Assembly (NCBI GenBank): GCA_046154665.1
Contig: JBJXFG010000047.1
Location: 1 to 64,000, forward strand
Direction: 5' to 3'
DNA from: JAFLCM01 sp046154665
Lineage (GTDB): Bacteria; Planctomycetota; Phycisphaerae; Phycisphaerales; UBA1924
DNA: 64,000 bases
Under the pieces are notes generated by a model. The model was given only the letters and a program-made list of their open reading frames with translations, made no database searches and was not told where the DNA came from. Positions 16,206 to 24,339 of this stretch are shown here, piece after piece (within the stretch, counting starts at the first letter, position 1; each line of letters opens with the position of its first letter). A program made the translations under genes and the position numbers.

Positions 16206-19145
16206 TCACGGGCACGGCACGCCGAACACGCTCAGGAAGTTCGTCAGGTCCGCGGTGTTGACCACGCCGTCGAAGTTGAGGTCGCCGTTGGTGCCGGGGA
16301 AGGTTGTGCGGGCGAAGTTTGAGAGGAACAGCGTCAGGTCCGCGGTGTTGCGTGAGTTCGAGAAGTTGAGGTCGCCCGGGCATCGGGGGATGACCAAGAG
16401 GTTCACCGGCGTGGTGGTCTGCGTGCCGCAGGGGTTGGTGATGACGCACGTGTACGCGGCGGCGTCGCGCGGATCGGGCGCGGCGATCGTCAGTGTGTTG
16501 GTCGTCGCGCCAGACACCACCGAGCCGCCCGGCTGCGGGCCGTTGGACAGGTTCACGTTGTTGCGGCGCCACTGATAGGTCAGCACGTCGCCGCCGCCGC
16601 TCACGCTGAACTGGGCCGTCTGGTCTTCGTTCACCGTCTGCGCCGTCGGCGGGGTCGCGATCGTCGGCGGATCGCACAGGACTTCAAACTTGCGCATCAT
16701 CTCGTGGTCTTCGTGCTCGAGGATGTGGCAGTGATACGGGAACACGCCGCTGAAGCCATCGAACGTCATGATGGCGCGGGTGATCTGCAGCGGGGCCACC
16801 TGCACGGTGTCCTTCCAACCCGCCTCGTTCGGCGGCGGTGGGACGCGCGGGCCGGTGGGCACGATCTGGTTGCCGTTCTGGATCACGAAGTTCTGGCGGT
16901 CGAGAATCTGCATCTGCACGAGGTGGACGTGAAGCGGGTGGGCGACTTCGGAGAGGTTGGCGAACGACCAGATCTCGGTGCTGCCGATGCGCGGGAACTC
17001 GGTGACGTCGTCCCAGGTGAGGCCGTTGATGGTCCACATGTCGAAGTTGCAGGTGGGGTCGAAGACCTGCTGGAGTCGCAGCTCGCGCGAGACGACGGCC
17101 TGGCTCTCGGGGATCCGCGGCACGCTCGCGAGCGTCGGCGGCAGAAACACCGCCGGCCCGAAGTCCGTCAGCACGCGGAACTGCATCACGTCGGGCACGA
17201 CCCCGACGCCGGGCTCCCCGGGAAACGGCGCGGGGGCGTTGTTGGTGAGGACGACGCGCTCGCCCGGCGAAAGCAGAGCGAAATCCACGACAATGTCGGC
17301 TCTTTCCGAGGGCATCAGGGTGACGCTGGTGAGGATCACCGGTGCCGCGAGCAGCCCGCCGTCGGACATGATCTGCTGGAACGTCCCGCCGTTGGAGAGT
17401 GAGAGGCGGAAGGTCCGCGTGCCCGAGGCGTTGACGATGCGGAAGCGGTACTTGGTGCGCTTCACATCAAGGAAAGGCCAGACCTTGCCGTTGACGAGGA
17501 CTTTGTCGCCGAAGAACTGGTCGTCGAAGGACGGGCTATAGGCGATGGTGCCGTCGCCGTTGAAAGACTTGTCGGAGATCATCAGCGGTACGTCGTACTC
17601 CCCGCGAGGAAGGGCGAGGGCGTCCTCGATGCTGTCGCGGATGAGGTAGAACGCCGCCAGCCCCATGTGGACGTTGAGCCGCGTGAGCCCCAGCGCGTGG
17701 TCGTGGTACCACATGGTGGCGGCGGGCTGGTCATTGGGATAGGTGTAAAGCGGGGCCTGCGAGCCGGGCGGGAACGCCGCGTCTGGGTCGCCGTCGCTCG
17801 CGGGCGCGACTTTCGCGCCGTGCAGGTGGACCACGGTGACGGGCACGTTGCCGGTGACATCCGGCCCGTGCAGGCACGTCTCAACGGGCAGCACATGCGT
17901 GGTGCGGAGGTTGCCGCTCGAGAGATCGCGCAGGTTGTTGATCCAGTTCACCGTGACGGGCTGCCCGCGCCGCGCCAGGATCGTCGGCCCCGGCGAGATG
18001 CCGTTGTACCCCCACAGGCGCGTCGGCGGAAGGTCACGGTGTACCTTCGCGCTGAACTCCGTCATCGTGATGTCATAGTGCGCCGCCCCGCCCTGCACGC
18101 CCGACGTCGGCACGGCGATCGGCGGGATCGGCAACGCATCAACGAACGGGGCCAGCGGGATCGGGCAGGAAATCTGGGCACACGTCGTGTTGTCGCCTCG
18201 GTACGTGCCGTTCGCCGCGGCGCACGCCGGCGGCGTGAGAATCTGGCACGCGCCCAAAGGCAGGCAGCACACCCCGGTGGGCTGCGGGCACGGGTTGGGG
18301 TTGCACAGGATGCCCACGCCGTTGAACGTGCCACCCTGCGAAGCGCAGGTGGCGGGCAGCGTCACGGCGCACGCGCCCGAGGCGAAGCAGCACGCGCCCG
18401 CGCCGGGCGGCGGGGTGAAGGTGATCGTGAGCACCGGGCGGTTCGTGGGTGTCGGATGCGTGCGGCTGGCGAGCTGCTTGGCGTGGCCGATGCCCACCTC
18501 GTCGCCGCGAACGATCCAGCCGAAGTTGCTCTGCGTGCCGTTGACCCACGCCTGCACATCGCTGATGACGCCCGCGCCGGACCAGGTGTACGCGGCGCCC
18601 AAGGGGCCGGTGTTGACAACCGTCGACGCGCTGACGCCGGTGACGAAGTCGCCCCCCAGCGTGGTCCACACCCGCGGCGGATCGCTGGCGAAGAAGCGGT
18701 GGACCCACGTCGGGCTGTCGGGCGTGGCCCCCGCGCCGCCGCCCTCGCCAGCGCCGGCGTCGGTGGTGCCCTCGCCCCAGTCGGCGCTGACGCGCTGCAG
18801 GGTGACGGTCGAAGCGATCGACCCGTTGCGCGACTGCGTGTGCACCAGCCGCAGACTCGCGGCGGTGATGGTCGAGCCCACCGGGATCGTCGAGACGTTG
18901 AAGCGGATGAGGGCCCGGCGGATCAGACCGCCGTTGTTCTGCCCAGCGTGGATGAAGTCGCCCGTCCCGTTGGCGCTGCCGCCGGTGACGTCTTCATAGA
19001 GAGTGGCGTCGGCGACGGCCTCAAAGGTGGCGACCACCTGGGCGCTCGCCGCGGGCCCGAACGCAACGCACAGCATCGCGAAGATCATCGCGCGGACGCC
19101 CCGCAAAAGCGGAGAAAACAGACTGGCCCAGCTCCCACGCTCCAT
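16206..19145 (-). CDS. Multidomain multicopper oxidase with Cys-rich repeats and dockerin-like end
   Basis: A 979-residue exported protein. In order: signal peptide (to about 36); a DNRLRE-type beta domain (about 37-255) with FEAVADATLYEDV and RRALIRFNVSTIPVGS; two Cys-rich repeats (about 255-330; GACCFASGACAVTLPATC and GVCCLPLGACQILTPPAC); a CotA-like multicopper oxidase (about 340-810) with copper ligands in VVHLHGAKV, MWYHDHALG, HPLHVHLVQM and YHCHILEHEDHEMM; an Ig-like segment; and two dockerin-like repeats (GDLNFDGVVNTADLTNFL). The ATG at 19145 has GGAGG four bases upstream. It probably oxidises phenols or metals outside the cell; the substrate cannot be read. Confidence 0.92.
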   Translation of the reverse strand: MERGSWASLFSPLLRGVRAMIFAMLCVAFGPAASAQVVATFEAVADATLYEDVTGGSANGTGDFIHAGQNNGGLIRRALIRFNVSTIPVGSTITAASLRLVHTQSRNGSIASTVTLQRVSADWGEGTTDAGAGEGGGAGATPDSPTWVHRFFASDPPRVWTTLGGDFVTGVSASTVVNTGPLGAAYTWSGAGVISDVQAWVNGTQSNFGWIVRGDEVGIGHAKQLASRTHPTPTNRPVLTITFTPPPGAGACCFASGACAVTLPATCASQGGTFNGVGILCNPNPCPQPTGVCCLPLGACQILTPPACAAANGTYRGDNTTCAQISCPIPLAPFVDALPIPPIAVPTSGVQGGAAHYDITMTEFSAKVHRDLPPTRLWGYNGISPGPTILARRGQPVTVNWINNLRDLSSGNLRTTHVLPVETCLHGPDVTGNVPVTVVHLHGAKVAPASDGDPDAAFPPGSQAPLYTYPNDQPAATMWYHDHALGLTRLNVHMGLAAFYLIRDSIEDALALPRGEYDVPLMISDKSFNGDGTIAYSPSFDDQFFGDKVLVNGKVWPFLDVKRTKYRFRIVNASGTRTFRLSLSNGGTFQQIMSDGGLLAAPVILTSVTLMPSERADIVVDFALLSPGERVVLTNNAPAPFPGEPGVGVVPDVMQFRVLTDFGPAVFLPPTLASVPRIPESQAVVSRELRLQQVFDPTCNFDMWTINGLTWDDVTEFPRIGSTEIWSFANLSEVAHPLHVHLVQMQILDRQNFVIQNGNQIVPTGPRVPPPPNEAGWKDTVQVAPLQITRAIMTFDGFSGVFPYHCHILEHEDHEMMRKFEVLCDPPTIATPPTAQTVNEDQTAQFSVSGGGDVLTYQWRRNNVNLSNGPQPGGSVVSGATTNTLTIAAPDPRDAAAYTCVITNPCGTQTTTPVNLLVIPRCPGDLNFSNSRNTADLTLFLSNFARTTFPGTNGDLNFDGVVNTADLTNFLSVFGVPCP

Positions 19146-19329
19146 GGAACCTCCATCCATCGGCATGAGCCTAAGGCCGAAGGGCCGGAGACGGGCCAAA
19201 AGGCCTTGAAATGCGGCGTGCATGCTGTTTTTGGGCAGAGCCAGACCGGACTCGGCGGTCCCTGGTCAGGTCCGAGATCGCGCGGCGGGCGAGGTTCTGA
19301 TCGCGTCCAACACTCGGGGTCGTCGATAG

Positions 19330-19689
19330 CTACTCGGTGCCACGGTTTGGCAGCTCCATCCTGGCTTCCGTGCCGGGGATGTGCTCCAGCCCCCAAGCCG
19401 CGATGCATTCAAGGACGGGACGAAGCGACCGCCCCCGGGCGGTGAGCGTGTAGACCGATGCTCCGGTCCGCGCGCGGCACGGCGTGGCCCGCACCAGCCC
19501 GCTCGAGATCAGATGCTCCAGTCTTGCTGTCAGAATGTTGGTGGCGATGCCCTCGGGCGATCGGAGAAACTCACCGAATCTCGACCGCCCCGCGAACAGG
19601 TCGCGGATCACCAGCAACGTCCATCGGTCGCCCACCAGGTCGAGCGTGCAGGCGACGGGGCACACGGATCGTGTCGGAGCGCTGGGCAT
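19330..19689 (-). CDS. HxlR-family transcriptional regulator
   Basis: A 119-residue winged-helix repressor/activator of the HxlR (MarR-like) group. VCPVACTLDLVGDRWTLLVI and FAGRSRFGEFLRSPEGIATN match the family helix-turn-helix, and LTARGRSLRPVLECIAAWG its C-terminal dimer helix. The cysteine in CPVACTLDLVG is the residue often used for redox or electrophile sensing in this family. It lies 42 bases behind the monooxygenase-like gene on the same strand. A palindrome at 20305-20321 between that gene and the divergent dehydrogenase is its probable site. Confidence 0.92.
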   Translation of the reverse strand: MPSAPTRSVCPVACTLDLVGDRWTLLVIRDLFAGRSRFGEFLRSPEGIATNILTARLEHLISSGLVRATPCRARTGASVYTLTARGRSLRPVLECIAAWGLEHIPGTEARMELPNRGTE

Positions 19690-19731
19690 GCGAAGACCTC
19701 GTCGAACTGAAGCGGAGTTCCTCCGTCTCCT

Positions 19732-20244
19732 TCAGCGATACTCGATCCACGGGACCGATTCAAGCCGATCTCTAATCTCGCGCCACGAGGGCGGCTCCCC
19801 GCCCGGCGGCCATTGGAACCGAAGGAAGCGGGCGCGGACGACCGCGGGCATCCCCTGTCGAACTGCTTCTCGATGGATCGGCGAAGCAACCATGGCGTCG
19901 AGGCTGGTCGCATCGTCCCAAGCCGTCATGGTCCACGCTTCGTTGCCCATCAGCACGATTCGAAGCGCGCTCGCCAGATACCCCGGCTGCTCGGGCAGGC
20001 TGTCGCGCACGCGCTGCGTGTGCTCGAGGAACACGGATCGCTTGCGACGATCAAAGATCACGTTGGTGACGCCGAACACGACAGGCTTTTCGGTCACCTC
20101 GGACCCGACACCGCCTTGACGACGAAGGCCCTTCCCCGGCGTGTAGCCCGGTCCGGTGACGGCGCTGGACACCGGAATCCCGAGGCACCCGACCGCGGCA
20201 ACGCCGACGGACGCGATCGAAACTGCGGCGATGACGATGAACAT
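19732..20244 (-). CDS. ABM-type (antibiotic biosynthesis monooxygenase-like) exported protein
   Basis: A 170-residue protein with an N-terminal hydrophobic signal/anchor (MFIVIAAVSIASVGVAAVG followed by CLG, possibly a lipobox). The rest resembles the dimeric alpha/beta barrel of ABM proteins: VIFDRRKRSVFLEHTQRVRD, ALRIVLMGNEAWTMTAWDD and ATSLDAMVASPIHREAVRQG. These often degrade or modify quinones or small reactive compounds. Start is ATG 20244 or the GTG two codons earlier; GAGGAG lies upstream. It forms an operon with the HxlR gene behind it. Exact reaction unknown. Confidence 0.65.
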   Translation of the reverse strand: MFIVIAAVSIASVGVAAVGCLGIPVSSAVTGPGYTPGKGLRRQGGVGSEVTEKPVVFGVTNVIFDRRKRSVFLEHTQRVRDSLPEQPGYLASALRIVLMGNEAWTMTAWDDATSLDAMVASPIHREAVRQGMPAVVRARFLRFQWPPGGEPPSWREIRDRLESVPWIEYR

Positions 20245-20304
20245 CTTCACGGGTTCTCCTCGGCTGACGGGCCACGAATGAGCGGACACCAGCCTAGTCC
20301 AATC

Positions 20305-20321
20305 ACTTGCATAATGCAAGT
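20305..20321. promoter_or_regulatory. Perfect palindromic operator in a divergent promoter
   Basis: ACTTGCATAATGCAAGT, eight-base perfect arms around one base. On the plus strand TTGCAT plus a 16-base spacer and TAGAGT (20330-20335) fits a promoter for the dehydrogenase. On the minus strand TTGCAT plus 17 bases and TAGGCT (20296-20291) fits one for the monooxygenase-HxlR operon. Both -35 boxes lie inside the palindrome, so one bound dimer would block both. Confidence 0.75.
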
Positions 20322-20376
20322 AAATGGCGTAGAGTCTGTCAGGCCGCTTCCCTCCCACTGAACAATCGGATGAGCC

Positions 20377-21201
20377 ATGCCCCAGACCAATCGCACGCCG
20401 CTGGATGCCCACCTTGTCAGCCGCTACGGCCCGTGGGCGGTTGTGACCGGCGCCTCCTCGGGCATCGGCCAGGCGTTCGCTCGTCGGCTTGCGAAGGCAG
20501 GGCTCAACGTTGTGCTTGCCGCACGGCGCACCGAAGAGCTTCGGGCTGTCGCGGACGACTTGCAGAGTCGATGCGGAGTCGCTTGCCGAGTCCTGACCGT
20601 TGATCTGGCGACGCCGGAAGGCCCCGATGGCTTGGCCGAAGCGACGTCGGACATTGACGCAGGCCTGCTGGTCGCCGCCGCGGGCTTCGGATCATGCGGC
20701 TCGTTCCACGCCAGCGAACTCAGTGAAAGCACGGCAATGATCGACGTGAACTGCCGTTCGCTCACCGCACTGTCATGGCACTTCGCCCGACGACTCTCGG
20801 GGCGCCGCCGCGGCGGCGTTGTGCTGATGGGATCGCTGGTGGGCTTCCAGGGCGTGCCGGGCTCGGCGGTCTACGCCGCCACAAAGGCGTATGTGCAGTC
20901 GTTCGCGGAAGGAATGCACCACGAGCTGAAGCCGCTCGGCGTCGACGTCATCAGCTCCGCCCCAGGGCCTGTTCACACCGAGTTCGCGGCCCGCGCTGGC
21001 ATGAAGTTTGGCTTCGGCGAGCGAGCTGAGCGAGTCGCGGAGGGAACGCTGCGAGCGTTGGGCTCGCGCGGCACCGTTCGCCCCGGCCTGATCGCCAAGG
21101 GACTTGAACTGTCCCTCAAAACGCTCCCGCGATGGGGCCGCGTGCGCATGATGGGCACGATCATGCGCGGGATGGCCGTCGGCGCATGCACCCCGCCTTG
21201 A
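20377..21201 (+). CDS. Short-chain dehydrogenase/reductase
   Basis: A 274-residue classical SDR. The NAD(P) motif TGASSGIGQAFARRLAKAG lies near the N-terminus, the catalytic Ser in MGSLVGFQGVPGS, and YAATKAYVQSFAEG gives the Tyr-x-x-x-Lys pair. Arg residues after the second strand (LAARRTEEL) suggest NADP preference. The sequence is closest in style to the DltE/YdfG-like acyl or carbonyl reductase group, but the substrate is not known. Divergent from the monooxygenase-HxlR pair and sharing its operator, it is probably induced with them. Confidence 0.9.
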   Translation: MPQTNRTPLDAHLVSRYGPWAVVTGASSGIGQAFARRLAKAGLNVVLAARRTEELRAVADDLQSRCGVACRVLTVDLATPEGPDGLAEATSDIDAGLLVAAAGFGSCGSFHASELSESTAMIDVNCRSLTALSWHFARRLSGRRRGGVVLMGSLVGFQGVPGSAVYAATKAYVQSFAEGMHHELKPLGVDVISSAPGPVHTEFAARAGMKFGFGERAERVAEGTLRALGSRGTVRPGLIAKGLELSLKTLPRWGRVRMMGTIMRGMAVGACTPP

Positions 21202-21239
21202 GTAAGTCGTCCTCGATCCGAAGCCCGAAGCAGGCGGCC

Positions 21240-23111
21240 TCAACTCGGCTTCGCCGGCTCCGGCTTCACCGGCATCACGTTGCGGACGTGGACATCGCGC
21301 AGCTGGTCGTCGGTCACGCCCGAGGGTGCCCCGGTCATCAGGTCGGCGCCGATCTGCGTCTTGGGGAACGCGATGACGTCGCGGATGTTGTCGGTGCCCG
21401 CCAGGTGCATGATGAGGCGGTCGAGGCCGAAGGCGATCCCGCCGTGGGGAGGAGCGCCGAACTTGAGGGCTTCGAGCAAGAACGAGAACTTGGCGCGGGC
21501 CTGCTCCTCGGTCATCCCGAGCATGCGGAACACGCGGGTCTGCACGGCCTGGTCGTGGATTCGGATCGAGCCGCCGGCGATCTCCGAGCCGTTGAGCACT
21601 AGGTCATACCCCGCTGAGCGCAGCGCCTCGATCGACTCGGTGTCGGCGAGGTCCGTCGCCATGAACTTCTCGATCTGGTCATGCCTCGGTGAGGTGAACG
21701 GGTGGTGCGTCGCGATCCAGCGCCCCCCTGAGCCACCGTCCTTGTCCCACTCGAACATCGGGAAGTCGATCACCCACAGGAAGTTCCACTTGCCTTCGGG
21801 GATCATGTTGAGATCGCGCGCCACCTTCAGGCGCAGCTCGGCGAGCGCCTTGCTCACGATCGAGTAGGTGTCGGCGCCGAACAGCACGGTGTCGCCGACC
21901 TGCAGGCCCAGCCGCTCAATCAGTTCGGCCTTGATGGGCTCGATGAACTTGGCGATGCCGGTCTCAAAGCCGTTGGCGGTAAGTTTGACGACGGGGCAGC
22001 CGCCGGCGCCGAATCCTTTGACGAACTCGGTGTAACCGTCGGTCATCTTGCGCGTGAGCTTCTCGGCACCGCCGGGCACGCGGATGGCCTTGACAACGCC
22101 CTTCTTCTGGGCCAGCGCCGATGAGAACACGCCGAAGTCGATCTTCTTGGCGATGTCAGAGATGTCGACCAGCTCGAGCCCGAAGCGGGTGTCGGGCCGG
22201 TCGATCCCGAAGCGGTCCATCGCTTCCTTGTACGACATCCGCTGGATCGGCGGCACCTCGACGTTCAGCACCTGCTTCCAAAGGCGGCGCGCAAAGCCCT
22301 CCATCGTCGCCATCACGTCGTCGCGCTGCACGAACGACATCTCAAGGTCGATCTGCGTGAACTCCGCCTGGCGGTCGGCTCGCGGGTCCTCATCTCGGAA
22401 GCACCGGCAGATCTGCAGGTACCGGTCGCAGCCCGAAACCATCAGAATCTGCTTGAAAACCTGCGGGCTCTGCGGCAGCGCGTACCACGAGCCCGGAATA
22501 TGCCGGTTGGGAACCAGAAACTCCCGCGCGCCCTCCGGCGTGCTCTTGTAGAGGATCGGCGTCTCGATCTCGAGGAACCCGTTCTCATCGAAATAGTCGC
22601 GCGTGAGCTTGGTCACGCGGTGCCGTGTGCCGAGGATCGTCTGCATCTTGGGGCGGCGCAGGTCGACGTAGCGATGCTTGAGGCGGAGCTCCTCGTTGGG
22701 CAGCGCCAGCATGTCATCGGGCAGGAACGGCGGGTTGTCCGTCTTGTTCACGAAGTTCAGGCTCTTGGCGACGACCTCGATCTTCCCGGTGGGCAGCTTG
22801 GGGTTCTCGCCGCCGGTGCGGATGCGAACCGTGCCCGTCACCGCGACGACGTCCTCATTCCGCAGCTTGTCGGCCCGCTCGATGGTGGCGTGGTCGATGC
22901 CCGAGTCCTCCTTGTTGAACACCAGCTGCGTCAGCCCGAAGCGGTCGCGCAGATCAATGAAGATCAGCCCGGTCCCGTGGTCGCGGTACGAGTTGACCCA
23001 CCCGCACAGCGTGACCGCGGTGCCGACGTGCGCATCGCGCAGCTCGCCGCAGGTGTGCGTGCGGCGGTAAGGCGATGGGGCCAAAGCGGAGTTCGTCGAC
23101 GGGGTGGACAT
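21240..23111 (-). CDS. aspS: Aspartyl-tRNA synthetase
   Basis: Bacterial-type class IIb synthetase of 623 residues charging tRNA-Asp. N-terminal OB fold (about 15-120: LCGWVNSYRDHGTGLIFIDL), class II motif 1 in the region after LRLKHRYVDLRR, motif 2 CRCFRDEDPRADRQAEFTQI, a GAD insertion domain (about 310-450) and motif 3 GIAFGLDRLIMHLAGTDNIR. No asnS is in view, so whether it also charges tRNA-Asn is open. Start at ATG 23111; a TATACT on the minus strand near 23175 may be its -10 box. It runs away from the membrane-protein gene upstream on the same strand. Confidence 0.96.
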   Translation of the reverse strand: MSTPSTNSALAPSPYRRTHTCGELRDAHVGTAVTLCGWVNSYRDHGTGLIFIDLRDRFGLTQLVFNKEDSGIDHATIERADKLRNEDVVAVTGTVRIRTGGENPKLPTGKIEVVAKSLNFVNKTDNPPFLPDDMLALPNEELRLKHRYVDLRRPKMQTILGTRHRVTKLTRDYFDENGFLEIETPILYKSTPEGAREFLVPNRHIPGSWYALPQSPQVFKQILMVSGCDRYLQICRCFRDEDPRADRQAEFTQIDLEMSFVQRDDVMATMEGFARRLWKQVLNVEVPPIQRMSYKEAMDRFGIDRPDTRFGLELVDISDIAKKIDFGVFSSALAQKKGVVKAIRVPGGAEKLTRKMTDGYTEFVKGFGAGGCPVVKLTANGFETGIAKFIEPIKAELIERLGLQVGDTVLFGADTYSIVSKALAELRLKVARDLNMIPEGKWNFLWVIDFPMFEWDKDGGSGGRWIATHHPFTSPRHDQIEKFMATDLADTESIEALRSAGYDLVLNGSEIAGGSIRIHDQAVQTRVFRMLGMTEEQARAKFSFLLEALKFGAPPHGGIAFGLDRLIMHLAGTDNIRDVIAFPKTQIGADLMTGAPSGVTDDQLRDVHVRNVMPVKPEPAKPS

Positions 23112-23235
23112 GGTCGTTTCCGGTCTGCGTGGGTGGGGTGGAAGGGTTGGAAGTGTGGGAAAAAGGGGGCGGAGTATAGGGCGACGCCCGGTCGGGCCGT
23201 GTGGCAGGCGGGCTCTCCGAGGCGACTTCGATGCT

Positions 23236-24129
23236 TCAGGTCCGCTGACGCCAGGATGGCGAGACGCCGCGCACAGCCGCATTGGCTCTTGCGGCCGCCG
23301 CGCCCCGCACCAGCGCCAAGAGGTCTTCTGGCAGGCGTGCTGAAGTCGTTGGGCCGTGGACGATCCACTTGGCCATCCGCAGTTCCGGCACGGCAGAAAG
23401 CAAGTGAGAACTGGTGTTTGACATGACGAGAACACGATCGAGCCAACCCCGGGCAATCAGAAGGTCGATTTCTTTCCGGAAGCTTGGGTGATCTTCGCCA
23501 TCTCCCGAACCAACGAGAATCACGAGCGCTGACGCCGCCGCCAATTCAAACTCCGTGAACCAGTCCGCGCCTAGAAGATCGATCTGAAGGTCGCAATAGG
23601 GCGATCGGCCACCGACTGGATTCAGAAAAGCGACGCGTGGGACGAGGTCGCGGAGCTCCGGCAGAAGCCCGCGGGCCATGTCACGCTCGAGCTGTTCCCG
23701 CATCATGTCCTCCTCGATGAGTTCGGTGTACGGCGCGGTGTTAACCACGCGATCGTTTCGCTCCGAGTCAAATGGACGCAAATACAGCAAGTACGGCGAA
23801 CTGTCCTTGATCAGGTCTCTGAGCCGAGCCACATCGGCGATCGAATGAGAGAGGTTCCGCGCCTTATTGCCAAACTCGAAGCCAAACTGCAGCGCGAGCG
23901 TGAGAGCGCCGACGCCAAGAAAGAACACTGGAACGCCGCAGCAACAGCCGAGCCATTCGGGCGGCTTGGGGATCGATGCCATCCACAGGCCCGTGAGCAC
24001 GAAGGAAAGAGGCACTCCACAGAAGCAAGCAACGCTCGCCCATCGGTAACGCGATCGCAGTGCCAGTCTGCTCAGCCCGGGGTGACCTTCACGATCGATC
24101 GATGGATGTGGCTTTGCCGGAGAATCCAC
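23236..24129 (-). CDS. Two-helix membrane protein with TIR/deoxyribosyltransferase-like domain, function unknown
   Basis: Two close hydrophobic helices (VACFCGVPLSFVLTGLWMAS and GCCCGVPVFFLGVGALTLAL) precede a soluble domain of about 200 residues that opens with YLLYLRPFDSERND and contains QIDLLGADWFTEFELAAAS, ALVILVGSGDGEDHPSFRKE and IDLLIARGWLDRVLVMSN. The LYLRPF-D start and the alternating strand/helix pattern resemble bacterial membrane proteins with a TIR- or nucleoside-deoxyribosyltransferase-like fold. The start is uncertain: GTG 24129 is used because dispersed hairpins occupy 24199-24253. The weak codon bias and lone position suggest an accessory gene. A sensor or defence role is only a guess. 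Confidence 0.6.
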   Translation of the reverse strand: MDSPAKPHPSIDREGHPGLSRLALRSRYRWASVACFCGVPLSFVLTGLWMASIPKPPEWLGCCCGVPVFFLGVGALTLALQFGFEFGNKARNLSHSIADVARLRDLIKDSSPYLLYLRPFDSERNDRVVNTAPYTELIEEDMMREQLERDMARGLLPELRDLVPRVAFLNPVGGRSPYCDLQIDLLGADWFTEFELAAASALVILVGSGDGEDHPSFRKEIDLLIARGWLDRVLVMSNTSSHLLSAVPELRMAKWIVHGPTTSARLPEDLLALVRGAAAARANAAVRGVSPSWRQRT

Positions 24130-24198
24130 TGCAAGGTGCTTTCTCAAGCGTCCTACAAGGAAATCCAAGCCCCAGAATCCCTCAGAGATTCCACGGTC

Positions 24199-24253
24199 GG
24201 GCGCGTGGCACCGATTCGTGCCACCGACTTGCCGCTTCGGGCAAATCGGTGCT
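24199..24253. repeat. GTGGCAC-type dispersed hairpins
   Basis: GTGGCAC followed after six bases by GTGCCAC, then CACCGACTTGCC paired with GGCAAATCGGTG around a short loop (11 of 12 bases). Similar GTGGCAC/GTGCCAC pairs occur at 28054-28078. Confidence 0.65.
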
Positions 24254-24339
24254 GCGTTGAAGGTCGCACGATGAAGCACCGATTTCTGAGGACAGCGAGT
24301 CTTGGCAGTCCAAGCCATCCGCCGTCCCCACTCGGCGGA

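Noticed and set aside
17667..19445. A 592-codon open frame on the plus strand opposite the multicopper oxidase gene
   Set aside because: It is antisense to a gene with clear catalytic motifs; the translated text is Arg/Ala/Gly-rich with no domain, as expected for a shadow frame in GC-rich DNA.
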